A stretch of DNA of 48,328 bases from Hyphomicrobiales bacterium (GTDB lineage: Bacteria > Pseudomonadota > Alphaproteobacteria > Rhizobiales > Rhizobiaceae): NCBI GenBank assembly GCA_002400845.2, contig NVRK02000115.1, forward strand, positions 1 through 48,328, read 5' to 3'. The position numbers and the translations under genes were made by a program. The notes under the pieces were generated by a model that searched no databases, was not told where the DNA came from, and saw only the letters and a program-made list of their open reading frames with translations. This document shows positions 18,413-27,250 of this stretch, in pieces. Numbering within the stretch: the first letter of the stretch is position 1; the number at the start of each line of letters is the position of its first letter.

Positions 18413-18511
18413 ATGTATCTTGGATTAGACTTAGGCACGTCTGGATTAAAGGCTGTGAAAAGTGTTGGCTGGCTTAAAGCAAACGCCACCAAAAGAGTTT
18501 TCCCAAATTAA
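18413..18511 (+). pseudogene. xylB: Xylulokinase remnant (33-codon minigene)
   Basis: A strong ribosome binding site (GGAGGAAA, ending just before ATATG) starts a 33-codon frame with MYLGLDLGTSGLKAV, the beginning of xylulokinase and its first phosphate-binding strand. After that the similarity stops and the frame ends after KRVFPN. A full xylulokinase has about 480 residues. The rest is missing, with no kinase sequence left before xylA at 18586. This looks like a large in-frame internal deletion, with the tail possibly from the old C-terminus. The surrounding 18286-18585 holds no other gene. Confidence 0.72.
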
Positions 18512-18585
18512 GCCAATTTTGAAAATAAATTGGCGACCAAAAAGGCCACAAGGCTTGAATAAGTCTTAAAAGAATAGGAAAGAAA

Positions 18586-19905
18586 ATGACACAGAAGTTT
18601 TTCAGTACCGATAAAATTGCCTATAAAGGCCCAAACAATACTGACCCATTGGCGTATAGCCATTACAATCCAGATGAGATTGTTATGGGCAAACGTATGG
18701 AAGAGCATTTGCGATTTGCAGTTGCTTATTGGCATAGTTTTGCGTGGCCGGGCGGTGATCCTTTTGGTGGTAAAACCTTTGATCGTCCTTGGTTCCCAGA
18801 TCGCATCAGCGACGAAATGGAAGGTGCAAAACTAAAAGCAGATGTGGCTTTTGATATGTTCACAACATTGGGTGCGCCTTATTTCTGTTTCCACGATGCA
18901 GATGCAAGACCAGAAGGTGATAACTTTGCGCAAAGCACAGCAAACCTAAATACAATCGTTGATATCTTTGAAAAGAAAATGGATGAGACAGGCGTAAAGC
19001 TTTTATGGGGAACAGCGAATTTATTTTCTCACAGACGCTTTATGAGTGGCGCTTCAACAAATCCTGATCCAGAGGTGTTTGCTTATTCGGCAGCGACATT
19101 GAAAACCTGCATGGATGCAACACATCGCCTAAATGGTGAGAATTATGTTCTATGGGGTGGCCGCGAAGGGTATGAAACACTTCTCAATACAGACCTTTCG
19201 CGTGAGATGGACCAAATGGGCCGTATGTTGAATATGGTTGTTGAATACAAACATAAAATTGGCTTTAAAGGTCCAATTTTAATTGAGCCAAAACCCCAAG
19301 AGCCAAGCAAGCACCAGTATGATTATGATGTTGCAACCGTTTATGGATTTTTGAAGAAATATGGCCTTGAAAATGAGGTTAAACTTAACCTAGAGCAGGG
19401 CCATGCTATTTTAGCTGGTCATAGTTTTGAACACGAAATTGCACTTGCACAAGCTTTAGATGTGTTTGGTTCAATTGATATGAACCGCAATGATTATCAA
19501 TCTGGCTGGGATACAGATCAATTCCCTAACAACGTTCCAGAAGTAGCGCTTGCATATTATCACATTCTAAAAGGTGGCGGATTTACATCTGGCGGTACGA
19601 ATTTTGATTCAAAATTACGCCGTCAATCCATTGATGCAGATGATTTACTTATCGGTCATATTGGCGGAATGGATGTTTGTGCGCGTGGTTTTAAAGCCGC
19701 AGTTGCAATGATTGAAGATGGCACTATGGATGGCGAATTGGCCAAACGTTATGCGGGTTGGGATAGCGATCACTCTAAGAAAATCTTGGATGGTAAGGTT
19801 AGTTTGGAGCAATTGGAAAACCATGTTCTTGAAAATGATGTTAATCCACAGCCGCGTTCTGGACGTCAAGAGTTCCTAGAAAATGTAGTGAATAGATTTG
19901 TATAA
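18586..19905 (+). CDS. xylA: Xylose isomerase
   Basis: Converts D-xylose to D-xylulose (and glucose to fructose). At 439 residues it is a standard class II enzyme. The catalytic His103 lies in [13 protein letters not shown]. Metal ligands sit in [37 protein letters not shown], and [28 protein letters not shown] is also conserved. AGGAAAGAAA precedes the ATG. Its usual partner xylB is reduced to the fragment just upstream, so xylulose made here must be phosphorylated by a kinase encoded elsewhere, if at all. Confidence 0.98.
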   Translation: MTQKFFSTDKIAYKGPNNTDPLAYSHYNPDEIVMGKRMEEHLRFAVAYWHSFAWPGGDPFGGKTFDRPWFPDRISDEMEGAKLKADVAFDMFTTLGAPYFCFHDADARPEGDNFAQSTANLNTIVDIFEKKMDETGVKLLWGTANLFSHRRFMSGASTNPDPEVFAYSAATLKTCMDATHRLNGENYVLWGGREGYETLLNTDLSREMDQMGRMLNMVVEYKHKIGFKGPILIEPKPQEPSKHQYDYDVATVYGFLKKYGLENEVKLNLEQGHAILAGHSFEHEIALAQALDVFGSIDMNRNDYQSGWDTDQFPNNVPEVALAYYHILKGGGFTSGGTNFDSKLRRQSIDADDLLIGHIGGMDVCARGFKAAVAMIEDGTMDGELAKRYAGWDSDHSKKILDGKVSLEQLENHVLENDVNPQPRSGRQEFLENVVNRFV

Positions 19906-19958
19906 TGATGTAGTTGGTGGATCAAAGATTTTAACCTAAAAAAAATGAGAATACAAAA

Positions 19959-20927
19959 ATGCATTGGGATTTAATTGCTGACATTGGCGGAACGAATGCT
20001 CGTTTCGCCAGTGTCGTTGACGGCACAATATCTAAAATTAAAACCTATTCTTCAAAAGGCGATCATGGTCTTTTAGAAGCAATGGAAGGGTATATAAATG
20101 GCTTTGATACAAAGCCTCAGCGTATTGTCTTGGCAGTTGCTGGCTATATTGAAAACGATGAAGTTCATTTAACCAATGCCAAAAATGGTATTAAAATTAG
20201 TAATGTCAAAAAACTAAGTCAAACGGGGACAGCTTCGCTGATTAATGATTTTGAAGCTGCTGCTTGGGCATTAGCAACGGTAGCTAATGGTGATGTGAAA
20301 TGCTTACAAGGTAAGCCAGAACTCACAAAAGGTGATCGCTTAATTATTGGTCCAGGTACTGGTTTGGGTGTAGGCACACTCATCGATTGTGGAGATCGTT
20401 ACATAGCGATACCAAGCGAAGGTGGGCATGCTGGTATATCTCCGCATTCTGAATTTGAAGTTGAAGTGTTTACGCAATTAGCTAAGATATGGCCAGATGT
20501 TGTTATCGGCACTGGCGGATTACGCCTAGAAGCTGAAGCCTTTTTGAGTGGTACTGGCATGCCACATTTATACGAAGCCGTTTGCAAAGTTATGGGGCAG
20601 GAATGTTTGTATGAGACAACAGCGCAGTTATTTGCAGCGCACGGCAAAGAGGAAGTTGCAGTTGATACGACGACCAGTTTGATAAGTTCGCATTTGGGAA
20701 CACTCGCTGGAGACATGGCATTAACAATGTCTGCTGATGGCGGTGTGTTTATTTCAGGTGGTGTGGTGCTTAAAAATCCGTGGCTCCTTAACGAAGATTT
20801 TTTGTCCGCCTTTAACAATGGAGGCCGCTTTACTGATACACGCAAAAAATACTCAGTATATCTATATACAAATGAGCAGTTTGGATTGTCTGGCGCCGCC
20901 AACGCTTTGCAGCATAAAACAGACTAG
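19959..20927 (+). CDS. glk: Glucokinase (Glk family)
   Basis: ATP-dependent phosphorylation of glucose, in the Glk (not ROK) family, 322 residues. Visible are LIADIGGTNARFASV (phosphate 1), VLAVAGYIEND, TASLINDFEAAAWAL (catalytic Asp), IIGPGTGLGVGTL, PSEGGHAGISP and the GGVFISGGVVLKN adenosine motif. It lies 53 bases after xylA on the same strand, probably cotranscribed, and a terminator follows. Its presence next to xylA instead of a xylulokinase suggests that the cluster now serves glucose as well as, or instead of, xylose. Confidence 0.92.
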   Translation: MHWDLIADIGGTNARFASVVDGTISKIKTYSSKGDHGLLEAMEGYINGFDTKPQRIVLAVAGYIENDEVHLTNAKNGIKISNVKKLSQTGTASLINDFEAAAWALATVANGDVKCLQGKPELTKGDRLIIGPGTGLGVGTLIDCGDRYIAIPSEGGHAGISPHSEFEVEVFTQLAKIWPDVVIGTGGLRLEAEAFLSGTGMPHLYEAVCKVMGQECLYETTAQLFAAHGKEEVAVDTTTSLISSHLGTLAGDMALTMSADGGVFISGGVVLKNPWLLNEDFLSAFNNGGRFTDTRKKYSVYLYTNEQFGLSGAANALQHKTD

Positions 20928-20971
20928 CTGTCTAAAGATCGCACCAAAGACCAAGTAAGATTTATAGATAC

Positions 20972-21012
20972 AAAAAAGCCAGCAATCAATTAAGACTGCT
21001 GGCTTTCCTTTT
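20972..21012. terminator. Bidirectional terminator between glk and xylG
   Basis: AAAGCCAGCA at 20975-20984 pairs perfectly with TGCTGGCTTT at 20997-21006, flanked by A's on the left and T-rich sequence on the right. It serves both convergent operons. Confidence 0.88.
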
Positions 21013-21041
21013 TCCTTCTTAGGAGAAGTGAGGAAATGTTT

Positions 21042-21830
21042 TTAAGCTTCTTGCATGGCGCCAGGGCCAGGTATGGCTGCTGGAGGACATTTGCCTAGAA
21101 TAATCATTCCAAGAACTTCATCCTTAGTCACATCTTTGGTATTTGCATAACCAACCATTTTGCCGTTTTTCATAACCGCAATACGGTCAGCAAGGTCAAA
21201 CACATCGTGGATGTCATGACTGATTAAGAAGATGCCAATGCCATCTTTCTTAAGCTGGTGAATAAGCTCCCCAACTTGTTCTGTTTCTTGTGGACCAAGA
21301 GCCGCAGTCGGCTCATCCATAACCAAAATCCGAGCATTGAACAAAATTGCTCTGGCAATCGCAACCGACTGTCTTTGACCACCAGACAATTTGCTAACAG
21401 GCTCTTTAAAGCGTTGGAAGTTAGGGTTTAGTCGACCCATAACTTTGCGCGCTTCTGCTTCCATAGCAGTGTCGTCAAGCGTACCAATCTTGGTCAATAT
21501 TTCACGACCAAGGTAAAGGTTTGCGGCGGCGTCAACATTATCTGCAACTGCTAGTGTTTGGTAGATCGTTTCGATGCCGTATTTTTTTGCATCGCGCGGA
21601 TTGTTAATATCTGCTTCTTCGCCTCTAACAAAAATCTTTCCACTGTCACGCTTATAAGCGCCAGATAGAATTTTTATCAGCGTAGATTTACCAGCGCCAT
21701 TGTGACCTAAAACGGCAACAACTTCACCTGGAAACAAATCTATGTCCACATGGTCTACAGCTTTAATACCGCCAAACGCGATAGAAATATCTGTCATTTT
21801 AATTAATGGAATTTTATCTGTATTTGACAT
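21042..21830 (-). CDS. xylG: Sugar ABC transporter ATP-binding protein (XylG-like, single domain)
   Basis: Energises import of the sugar bound by XylF. The protein has Walker [10 protein letters not shown], the Q-loop in [12 protein letters not shown], signature [14 protein letters not shown], Walker [13 protein letters not shown] and H-loop LISHDI. I start at the ATG at 21830 (262 residues), ten bases from the end of xylH, because AAGGAGAAA sits just before it. E. coli XylG and most sugar importers of this class have two ATPase domains (about 500 residues). This one has a single domain, as in the FrcA-like type found in Rhizobiales. Confidence 0.9.
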   Translation of the reverse strand: MSNTDKIPLIKMTDISIAFGGIKAVDHVDIDLFPGEVVAVLGHNGAGKSTLIKILSGAYKRDSGKIFVRGEEADINNPRDAKKYGIETIYQTLAVADNVDAAANLYLGREILTKIGTLDDTAMEAEARKVMGRLNPNFQRFKEPVSKLSGGQRQSVAIARAILFNARILVMDEPTAALGPQETEQVGELIHQLKKDGIGIFLISHDIHDVFDLADRIAVMKNGKMVGYANTKDVTKDEVLGMIILGKCPPAAIPGPGAMQEA

Positions 21831-21840
21831 CAATTTCTCC

Positions 21841-23160
21841 TTAATTCTTACGGCTGTTATAAACAGTATCAATCCATACTGCTAATACGAGGACAGAACC
21901 CACGACTACTCTTTGAATAGCGGAATCAAACCCAATTAGCACCATGCCAGATAATAGGCTTTGCATCACTAGGGCACCCAATATGGCGCCGTAAATTGTA
22001 CCAACGCCACCTGTTAAAGATGTGCCACCAATTACCGCCGCCGCGATCACATACAGCTCATCCAGTGTACCAAGTGCATTGGTAGCAGAGTTTAATCGAG
22101 CCGATGCGATAACCGCAGATATGCTCGTTAGCATACCCATGAGTGCAAATATTTTAAGCGTCATCCAACGCGTATTGATACCTGCCAATGCTGCCGCTTC
22201 TGGATTGCCCCCAATCGCATAAACATATCTACCAAAGCGCATGCGGGTCATCAGAAATGTCATCGCGATACCAACTGCTAAAAGAATTAGGACAGGTATT
22301 GCAAAACCATGACTTACAAATACGCCTGTCATGTCTATGTCATGTGCTCTACCGTATGCTTTAAGAATGCCCTTAGGCCAAGGATAAGCATTTACGAGTA
22401 ATACAGAACTGATAATTGCACCACAGCCAACGACTGCTATAAATATTTCTGCCCACATTGGCTTTAGCTTAAAGTCGTGACGTTTGCTTGCTTGGCGTCC
22501 GCTATAAAGCATCCAAACAACACCGACACACGCCACTATGCCAACGATCCAACTGCCTACTTCGCCAACAGCGCCATACGGCCCACCACCCAAAAGTGCG
22601 AAGGTTGGATCAACAGGGGATATCGTGCGCCCATTGGCCGATAAGAATGCCATGCCGCGCCAAACCATTAATCCGCCAAGTGTAACGATAAAGGCTGGAA
22701 TTTTACGATAGGCAATCAGCCATCCGTGGAAAGCACCAATTACTGTGCCAAGCACAAGGCCGGTAATTACGGCAAGTATCCAAATGGACCAATGCCCAAG
22801 ACCTACATATTGCGGTAAAATTTCTACCTGCAATAGCCCCATCGCCATGCCAATAACGCCGATCATAGAACCAACAGAAAGGTCAATGTTTCGCGTAATA
22901 ATCACCAACACCATGCCAGTAGACATAATGCCAATTGAAGACGTTTGAACTGAAAGGTTCCACAAATTTCGAGGGGTTAAGAACGAACCACGCCCGATAA
23001 AAATTTCGCCATAAAAATGAAAGCCCAACCAAATAATCAGCAACGCACCCAACATGCCCAATAATCTAGTGTTTATTTCAGTAGCTTCTAAGAAGCGTGA
23101 AATCGCTCCTTGGTGTTCGACTTTTGCCGCACCATATTTGGTAGTAGTAGTTTCGGTCAC
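21841..23160 (-). CDS. xylH: Sugar ABC transporter permease (XylH-like)
   Basis: Inner-membrane permease of the CUT2 class, 439 residues with about ten to twelve hydrophobic segments. [17 protein letters not shown] near residue 85 and [20 protein letters not shown] near residue 385 are the family signatures. The N-terminal 35 residues are hydrophilic. The start is GTG at 23160, with AGGG about eight bases upstream. It forms an operon with xylF and xylG; a stem-loop separates it from xylF. Confidence 0.92.
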   Translation of the reverse strand: MTETTTTKYGAAKVEHQGAISRFLEATEINTRLLGMLGALLIIWLGFHFYGEIFIGRGSFLTPRNLWNLSVQTSSIGIMSTGMVLVIITRNIDLSVGSMIGVIGMAMGLLQVEILPQYVGLGHWSIWILAVITGLVLGTVIGAFHGWLIAYRKIPAFIVTLGGLMVWRGMAFLSANGRTISPVDPTFALLGGGPYGAVGEVGSWIVGIVACVGVVWMLYSGRQASKRHDFKLKPMWAEIFIAVVGCGAIISSVLLVNAYPWPKGILKAYGRAHDIDMTGVFVSHGFAIPVLILLAVGIAMTFLMTRMRFGRYVYAIGGNPEAAALAGINTRWMTLKIFALMGMLTSISAVIASARLNSATNALGTLDELYVIAAAVIGGTSLTGGVGTIYGAILGALVMQSLLSGMVLIGFDSAIQRVVVGSVLVLAVWIDTVYNSRKN

Positions 23161-23194
23161 TTTTGAACCCTATTCACATAGTAATATAAAAATA

Positions 23195-23222
23195 TTCTGC
23201 GCCTTAATAAAAAAGCGCAGAA
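23195..23222 (-). terminator. Intra-operon stem-loop between xylF and xylH
   Basis: TTCTGCGC at 23195-23202 pairs perfectly with GCGCAGAA at 23215-23222. On the minus strand it is followed by a short T-rich tract. Such partial terminators or mRNA-stabilising stems commonly allow more binding protein than permease to be made. Confidence 0.65.
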
Positions 23223-23243
23223 TTGTTTTTTAGTTAAGTGGTT

Positions 23244-24275
23244 TTAGCAACCATCAACACCGTCGATAGCACCTTCACAAGCTTGCGCTTTAGAAATGTG
23301 GCCACCGTCGATAGCTACGCTTAGGTTAGCTTTTGTCAACGGAGTTGGCTTAAGTAAAATAGCGTTCATTTCAACGCCCTTAGCACCGCCAGAAAACTTA
23401 ACTGCGCCCTTGATTGAGTCTAGTGAAGCACCTTCTGCTAAAGCAGAAGCAATTTCGCCAGCAGCTTTACCAAGATCACGAGAGTCTTTCCAAACTGATA
23501 CAGTTTGTGAACCACGTGCAACACGGTTGATCGCAGCAAGGTCACCATCTTGTCCACCTACAGGAATAACAAGACCCTGTGCAGAAAGAGCAGCAACAAC
23601 ACCACCAGCCATGCCGTCATTCTCAGAAAGAACAGCATCAACATTGTTGTCGTTAGCCGTTAGAATTTGCTCCATGTTCTTTTGAGCATTTTCTGGCTTC
23701 CAGCTGTCAGAGAAAGCTTCACCAACAATTTTGATTTTGCCAGATTTAACATCGTCGCCAATAACTTCCATCATACCTTGTAGAAGGAATGCAGCATTTG
23801 GATCACCTGGATCACCTTTGATGATCGCATAGTTACCTTCAGGCTGAACAGCTTTAACAGACTCAGCAATAATACGGCCTACACCAATATTATCGAATGT
23901 TAAGTAGAATGTACGAGCGTCTTCGATTAGACGGTCATAACCAACAACAGGAATGCCTTCATTTGCAGCAGCGTTAATTGCTGGTCCAATAGCATCTTTA
24001 TCCCAAGCATTAATAATCAACGCATCAACACCTTGAGTAATCAAAGCTTCGATGTCTGTAAGCTGTTTTGCTGAAGAAGATTCAGCATCAGCAGACACAT
24101 ATGTGTTGCCAGCCGCTTCAATGGCTTTAACCATTGCCGCTTCATCAATTTTCCAGCGCTCCTCTTGGAAACTAGCCCAAGAAACACCAATTTTTTTACC
24201 ATCTGCAAATGCAGCGGTAGTGAGTGCGGAAACCGCAACAGACGCAGCTAAAGCTGCAACAATAAGTTTTTTCAT
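23244..24275 (-). CDS. xylF: Sugar ABC transporter substrate-binding protein (XylF-like)
   Basis: Periplasmic binding protein, 343 residues. The Sec signal peptide is KKLIVAALAASVAVSALTTA with cleavage near AAFA-DGKK. The mature part has KIGVSWASFQEERWKID, ALIINAWDKDAIGPA, VVGYDRLIED and VLSENDGMAGGVVAALS, the PBP1 sugar-binding pattern of xylose and related sugars. GGAGGAAA precedes the ATG. First gene of the minus-strand importer operon, divergent from the ROK regulator. The true ligand (xylose or glucose) cannot be told by eye. Confidence 0.9.
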   Translation of the reverse strand: MKKLIVAALAASVAVSALTTAAFADGKKIGVSWASFQEERWKIDEAAMVKAIEAAGNTYVSADAESSSAKQLTDIEALITQGVDALIINAWDKDAIGPAINAAANEGIPVVGYDRLIEDARTFYLTFDNIGVGRIIAESVKAVQPEGNYAIIKGDPGDPNAAFLLQGMMEVIGDDVKSGKIKIVGEAFSDSWKPENAQKNMEQILTANDNNVDAVLSENDGMAGGVVAALSAQGLVIPVGGQDGDLAAINRVARGSQTVSVWKDSRDLGKAAGEIASALAEGASLDSIKGAVKFSGGAKGVEMNAILLKPTPLTKANLSVAIDGGHISKAQACEGAIDGVDGC

Positions 24276-24342
24276 GATTTTCCTCCCATGAAATATTTAC
24301 GCAAGAAGCTTCAAAGAAACTCCGATCGAAACTTTTATAATG

Positions 24343-24366
24343 CTGTTGTGCTATTATTCACAACAG
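24343..24366. promoter_or_regulatory. Candidate ROK-regulator operator in the xylF/regulator divergent promoter
   Basis: CTGTTGTG at 24343-24350 and CACAACAG at 24359-24366 are perfect inverted arms around an eight-base AT-rich centre. The site is 68 bases upstream of xylF and 123 upstream of the regulator. The direct repeats TCGAGAAAAAT at 24367-24377 and 24411-24421 lie beside it, exactly 44 bases (four turns) apart. Confidence 0.65.
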
Positions 24367-24488
24367 TCGAGAAAAATAATCACGGATTGTGAACTTAGTC
24401 AACTCATGACTCGAGAAAAATGTTGCAAAACTCAAAATTAAAGGCAATATAGGGCTTAAATTACGATAAAAAGGGACCATACTTTACG

Positions 24489-25730
24489 ATGTCATTCATA
24501 AGTGCATCTATAACAACAGAAGGTTTGCGGCATTATAACCGCGCAACCTTGTTGAACGCGATTCGTGAATTTGGTCCATTATCTCACACCGAAATTACTC
24601 AAAAGACCAGTCTTGCTTCTGGTACTGTTTCTGTCATCACGGCCGAATTTTTAGACGAAAGTGTGATCGAAAAGTTAGAGCAAGCGCCTGCAACAGGTAG
24701 AGGGCGGCCAAGAATTTTGTTCGGTTTAAAAGCCGATTTTGCACATATAGTGTTGGTTCGTATCTCGGCAGAGCAAATTGAATTTTCTCTGGTTGATTAT
24801 CGCGAAGTTTTGTTAGATCGCAAAACAGTTGCCCGTGACAGAGCGCATGTAGAAATAAGCGAATTTGGCGCTGTCATAAAAAGCGAAATGACTGATTTTA
24901 TTGCGCGCTCAAAGCTTAAGCCTAAAGATATCAAAATTGTTTCAATCACAACAAAAGGCGAAATTGACGAAGCAAACCAAATTTTACTTTGGTCTGCTGT
25001 GTTTGACGATCAGCGCTTAGATTTTAATGCATTGCTTGCGCCGCAATGGACCGCAGAAATTGAACTGTCTAATGAGGCTTGCTTTGTAGCCTATAACTTA
25101 ATGGCAAAATCTTTGCGCAAAAATGACGCCACAATAGGTGATCGTCATGCTGTGCTTTCATTATCCGATAGTATCTCTTTAGGAATTGCAAAGGTAAGTG
25201 TGCAGGGTGAAATTGAATTGAGTTCTCCTTCCTTTGGGCACATGCCACATAGCCATGATGGTGGTCTATGTCGATGCGGTGTGCATGGTTGCCTAGAAAC
25301 CCACGCAGGATTTTATGGCATCTTGCGCTTTGCATTTAATGCGCCAAAAGACATCATTCCAGCAAAGTTTATTCCGCTGGATCAAATGCGAAAAATTGCA
25401 GAAGCCGCCAGAAATGGTGATAGAATGATGGGCTTTGCTTTTGCGCAGGCAGGCCAAGCTTTAGGCATTTGTTTGTCTCGTGTGTTCAACATACTTGGCC
25501 CAATGCCACTAACTATAGTTGGCGCTGGTACTGAATTTTACGATCTTATGGAAGAGGGTGTTGAGGAGCACTTAGATTGTAGTTTTCAAACCAGAATGGG
25601 CAGCAAGTCTGTGGTGGCTTTACAGCCGCACGAAACACAACTTGCTTTCGACAGTAATGTTTTCGTTAGTCTTCGAAAATTTGATCGATCAATAGTTGCA
25701 ACACGCCAATATATGAAGCGGAGCAAATAG
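24489..25730 (+). CDS. ROK-family transcriptional regulator (XylR-type)
   Basis: 413 residues. The N-terminal winged helix (AIREFGPLSHTEITQKTSLA, about 25-44) binds DNA. The C-terminal ROK domain senses sugar and carries the zinc-binding motif CRCGVHGCLE at about residues 258-267, plus an AFAQAGQALGICLSRVFNIL helix. It probably controls the divergent xylF operon and perhaps xylA-glk. A hairpin without T run follows the gene. Confidence 0.9.
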   Translation: MSFISASITTEGLRHYNRATLLNAIREFGPLSHTEITQKTSLASGTVSVITAEFLDESVIEKLEQAPATGRGRPRILFGLKADFAHIVLVRISAEQIEFSLVDYREVLLDRKTVARDRAHVEISEFGAVIKSEMTDFIARSKLKPKDIKIVSITTKGEIDEANQILLWSAVFDDQRLDFNALLAPQWTAEIELSNEACFVAYNLMAKSLRKNDATIGDRHAVLSLSDSISLGIAKVSVQGEIELSSPSFGHMPHSHDGGLCRCGVHGCLETHAGFYGILRFAFNAPKDIIPAKFIPLDQMRKIAEAARNGDRMMGFAFAQAGQALGICLSRVFNILGPMPLTIVGAGTEFYDLMEEGVEEHLDCSFQTRMGSKSVVALQPHETQLAFDSNVFVSLRKFDRSIVATRQYMKRSK

Positions 25731-25735
25731 CTTAA

Positions 25736-25767
25736 TTGAGTGAGAATAAGCAATTATTCACACTCAA
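25736..25767. repeat. Long near-perfect inverted repeat between the ROK gene and the di-heme gene
   Basis: TTGAGTG and GAATAA pair with TTATTC and CACTCAA, 13 base pairs with one A-A mismatch and a four-base loop (GCAA). No T tract follows, so it may be an operator for the di-heme operon or a processing stem rather than a terminator. Confidence 0.6.
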
Positions 25768-25786
25768 AATAATGGTGAGGAAAATC

Positions 25787-25807
25787 ATGAATTTGGGTGG
25801 AATATAG
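25787..25807 (+). CDS. Six-codon leader peptide ahead of the di-heme oxidoreductase
   Basis: Reads M-N-L-G-G-I then TAG. It has a much better ribosome binding site (GGTGAGGAAAATC before ATG) than the main gene, whose ATG is two bases after the leader stop. This arrangement suggests translational coupling by reinitiation. Small size makes chance possible. Confidence 0.35.
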   Translation: MNLGGI

Positions 25808-25809
25808 TG

Positions 25810-27240
25810 ATGAGTTTAAGAGTATTATTTGGCGCTGCAGTGTTGTTGAGCAGTGTTAATTTGGGAGTGAGTTTTGCTGAGGAGAAAAAACCTTGGTTGG
25901 AAAACACCAGCGCGTTAGGACAAATTAAACAACGCCCTTTTGGTATTCAAACAAAAAAACAGTTCAAACAATTACGAGAGGTAGGAAAAGCGCTTTTTGA
26001 TGCGCGCTTCACCACCCTTGATGGTGCAGGCAGGCCAAAGGCCACTGGCGCAATTTTGCCAACCAAAACAAAACATGCCGCAAAATCACTGTTTTCAAGA
26101 ACTTCGGGCAGTGACGCAAACAGCTGTTCGTCTTGCCACAATCAGCCATTCATTGGTGGTGCTGGTGATTTTGTTATGAATGTGTTTGTTGCTGAAGGGT
26201 TTAACAATCACGACTTTCAAACCATTGATCCAGAGTTTTCAAATGAGCGCGGCTCAAACCATATTTTTGGTGCTGGCTTGTTAGAAATGCTTGCTCGCGA
26301 AATGAGTGCTGATTTAATTGCACTGCGCAAAAAGGCAATAAAGGACGCAAAGATTGCAGGCAAACCTGTTTTAATAAAATTAGAATCTAAAGGTGTTTCG
26401 TACGGTTCAATCACCGCTGCGCCAGATGGAATTGTTGATTTGTCACAAATAGAGGGCGTTGATACTGATTTAGTCATTCGTCCTTTAAGTCAAAAAGGGG
26501 TTATGACATCTCTTAGACAATTCACAATCAACGCCATGAACGACCACCACGGAATGCAATCTGTAGAGCGCTGGGGCGCGCGTTGGACAGGTGAAGAAGA
26601 TTTTGACGAAGATGGCAAAAAAGATGAATTGTCATCCGCAGATATATCAGCGCTTGTGGCTTGGCAAGCATCCCTGCCTGCTCCGTTACAAACCACGCCA
26701 AATAATAAAGAGTGGCAAAAACTGAGTGCTACTGGGGCAGGTGTCTTTAATGATATTGGTTGCAGCGAATGCCACCGTACTTCTCTGCCGTTAAAATCAT
26801 TGTCTTTCCAAGACCCTGGTCCGTTAGATGTTTCAGGAACGTTAAAAATCAGTGATGTGGAAGAGGTCGCAATTTATGATCTTGAACAATTAGAGTGGGC
26901 TATGTCACTGCCGCGCAATGATAAAGGCGAAGTGCTTGTACCTTTATTTGGCGATTTAAAACGTCATAAAATAACCGACGCTCAAGTCGCTGGTTTAGGC
27001 AATGAACTTTTTTCACAACGCTTTGTTGGGCGTGATATTTTTATGACTGCTGAGCTATGGGGTGTTGGCTCAACGTCGCCTTATGGACACCGCAATGACA
27101 TTACCACTTTAGACGAGATCATTCGTGAACATGGGGGCGAAGCTCGCAAAGCCAGAGATGCATATGTCAATGCCGATGCAGGAACACGAGAAGCAATTGT
27201 TGCGTTTTTAAAGACGCTTGAAATAACAAAAGAAAAATAA
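25810..27240 (+). CDS. Secreted di-heme c-type oxidoreductase (DHOR/COG3488-like)
   Basis: Periplasmic redox protein of the di-heme oxidoreductase (putative thiol oxidoreductase) family, distantly related to cytochrome c peroxidase and MauG. The signal peptide is SLRVLFGAAVLLSSVNLGVSFA. Two heme-binding motifs are seen: CSSCHNQPFIGGAG near residue 100 and CSECHRTS near residue 317. Other family elements are SNHIFGAGLLEMLAREMSAD and ELWGVGSTSPYGHRND with LDEIIREHGGEA. I start at the ATG at 25810; the ORF could open one codon earlier at a GTG. It forms an operon with the FG-GAP protein that follows after 10 bases. Substrate unknown. Confidence 0.87.
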   Translation: MSLRVLFGAAVLLSSVNLGVSFAEEKKPWLENTSALGQIKQRPFGIQTKKQFKQLREVGKALFDARFTTLDGAGRPKATGAILPTKTKHAAKSLFSRTSGSDANSCSSCHNQPFIGGAGDFVMNVFVAEGFNNHDFQTIDPEFSNERGSNHIFGAGLLEMLAREMSADLIALRKKAIKDAKIAGKPVLIKLESKGVSYGSITAAPDGIVDLSQIEGVDTDLVIRPLSQKGVMTSLRQFTINAMNDHHGMQSVERWGARWTGEEDFDEDGKKDELSSADISALVAWQASLPAPLQTTPNNKEWQKLSATGAGVFNDIGCSECHRTSLPLKSLSFQDPGPLDVSGTLKISDVEEVAIYDLEQLEWAMSLPRNDKGEVLVPLFGDLKRHKITDAQVAGLGNELFSQRFVGRDIFMTAELWGVGSTSPYGHRNDITTLDEIIREHGGEARKARDAYVNADAGTREAIVAFLKTLEITKEK

Positions 27241-27250
27241 GGTTACGGTT

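Noticed and set aside
20399..20902. 167-codon minus-strand ORF opposite glk
   Set aside because: Lies entirely inside a well-supported glucokinase gene and has Pro/Ser/Ala-rich composition typical of antisense frames; no ribosome binding site.
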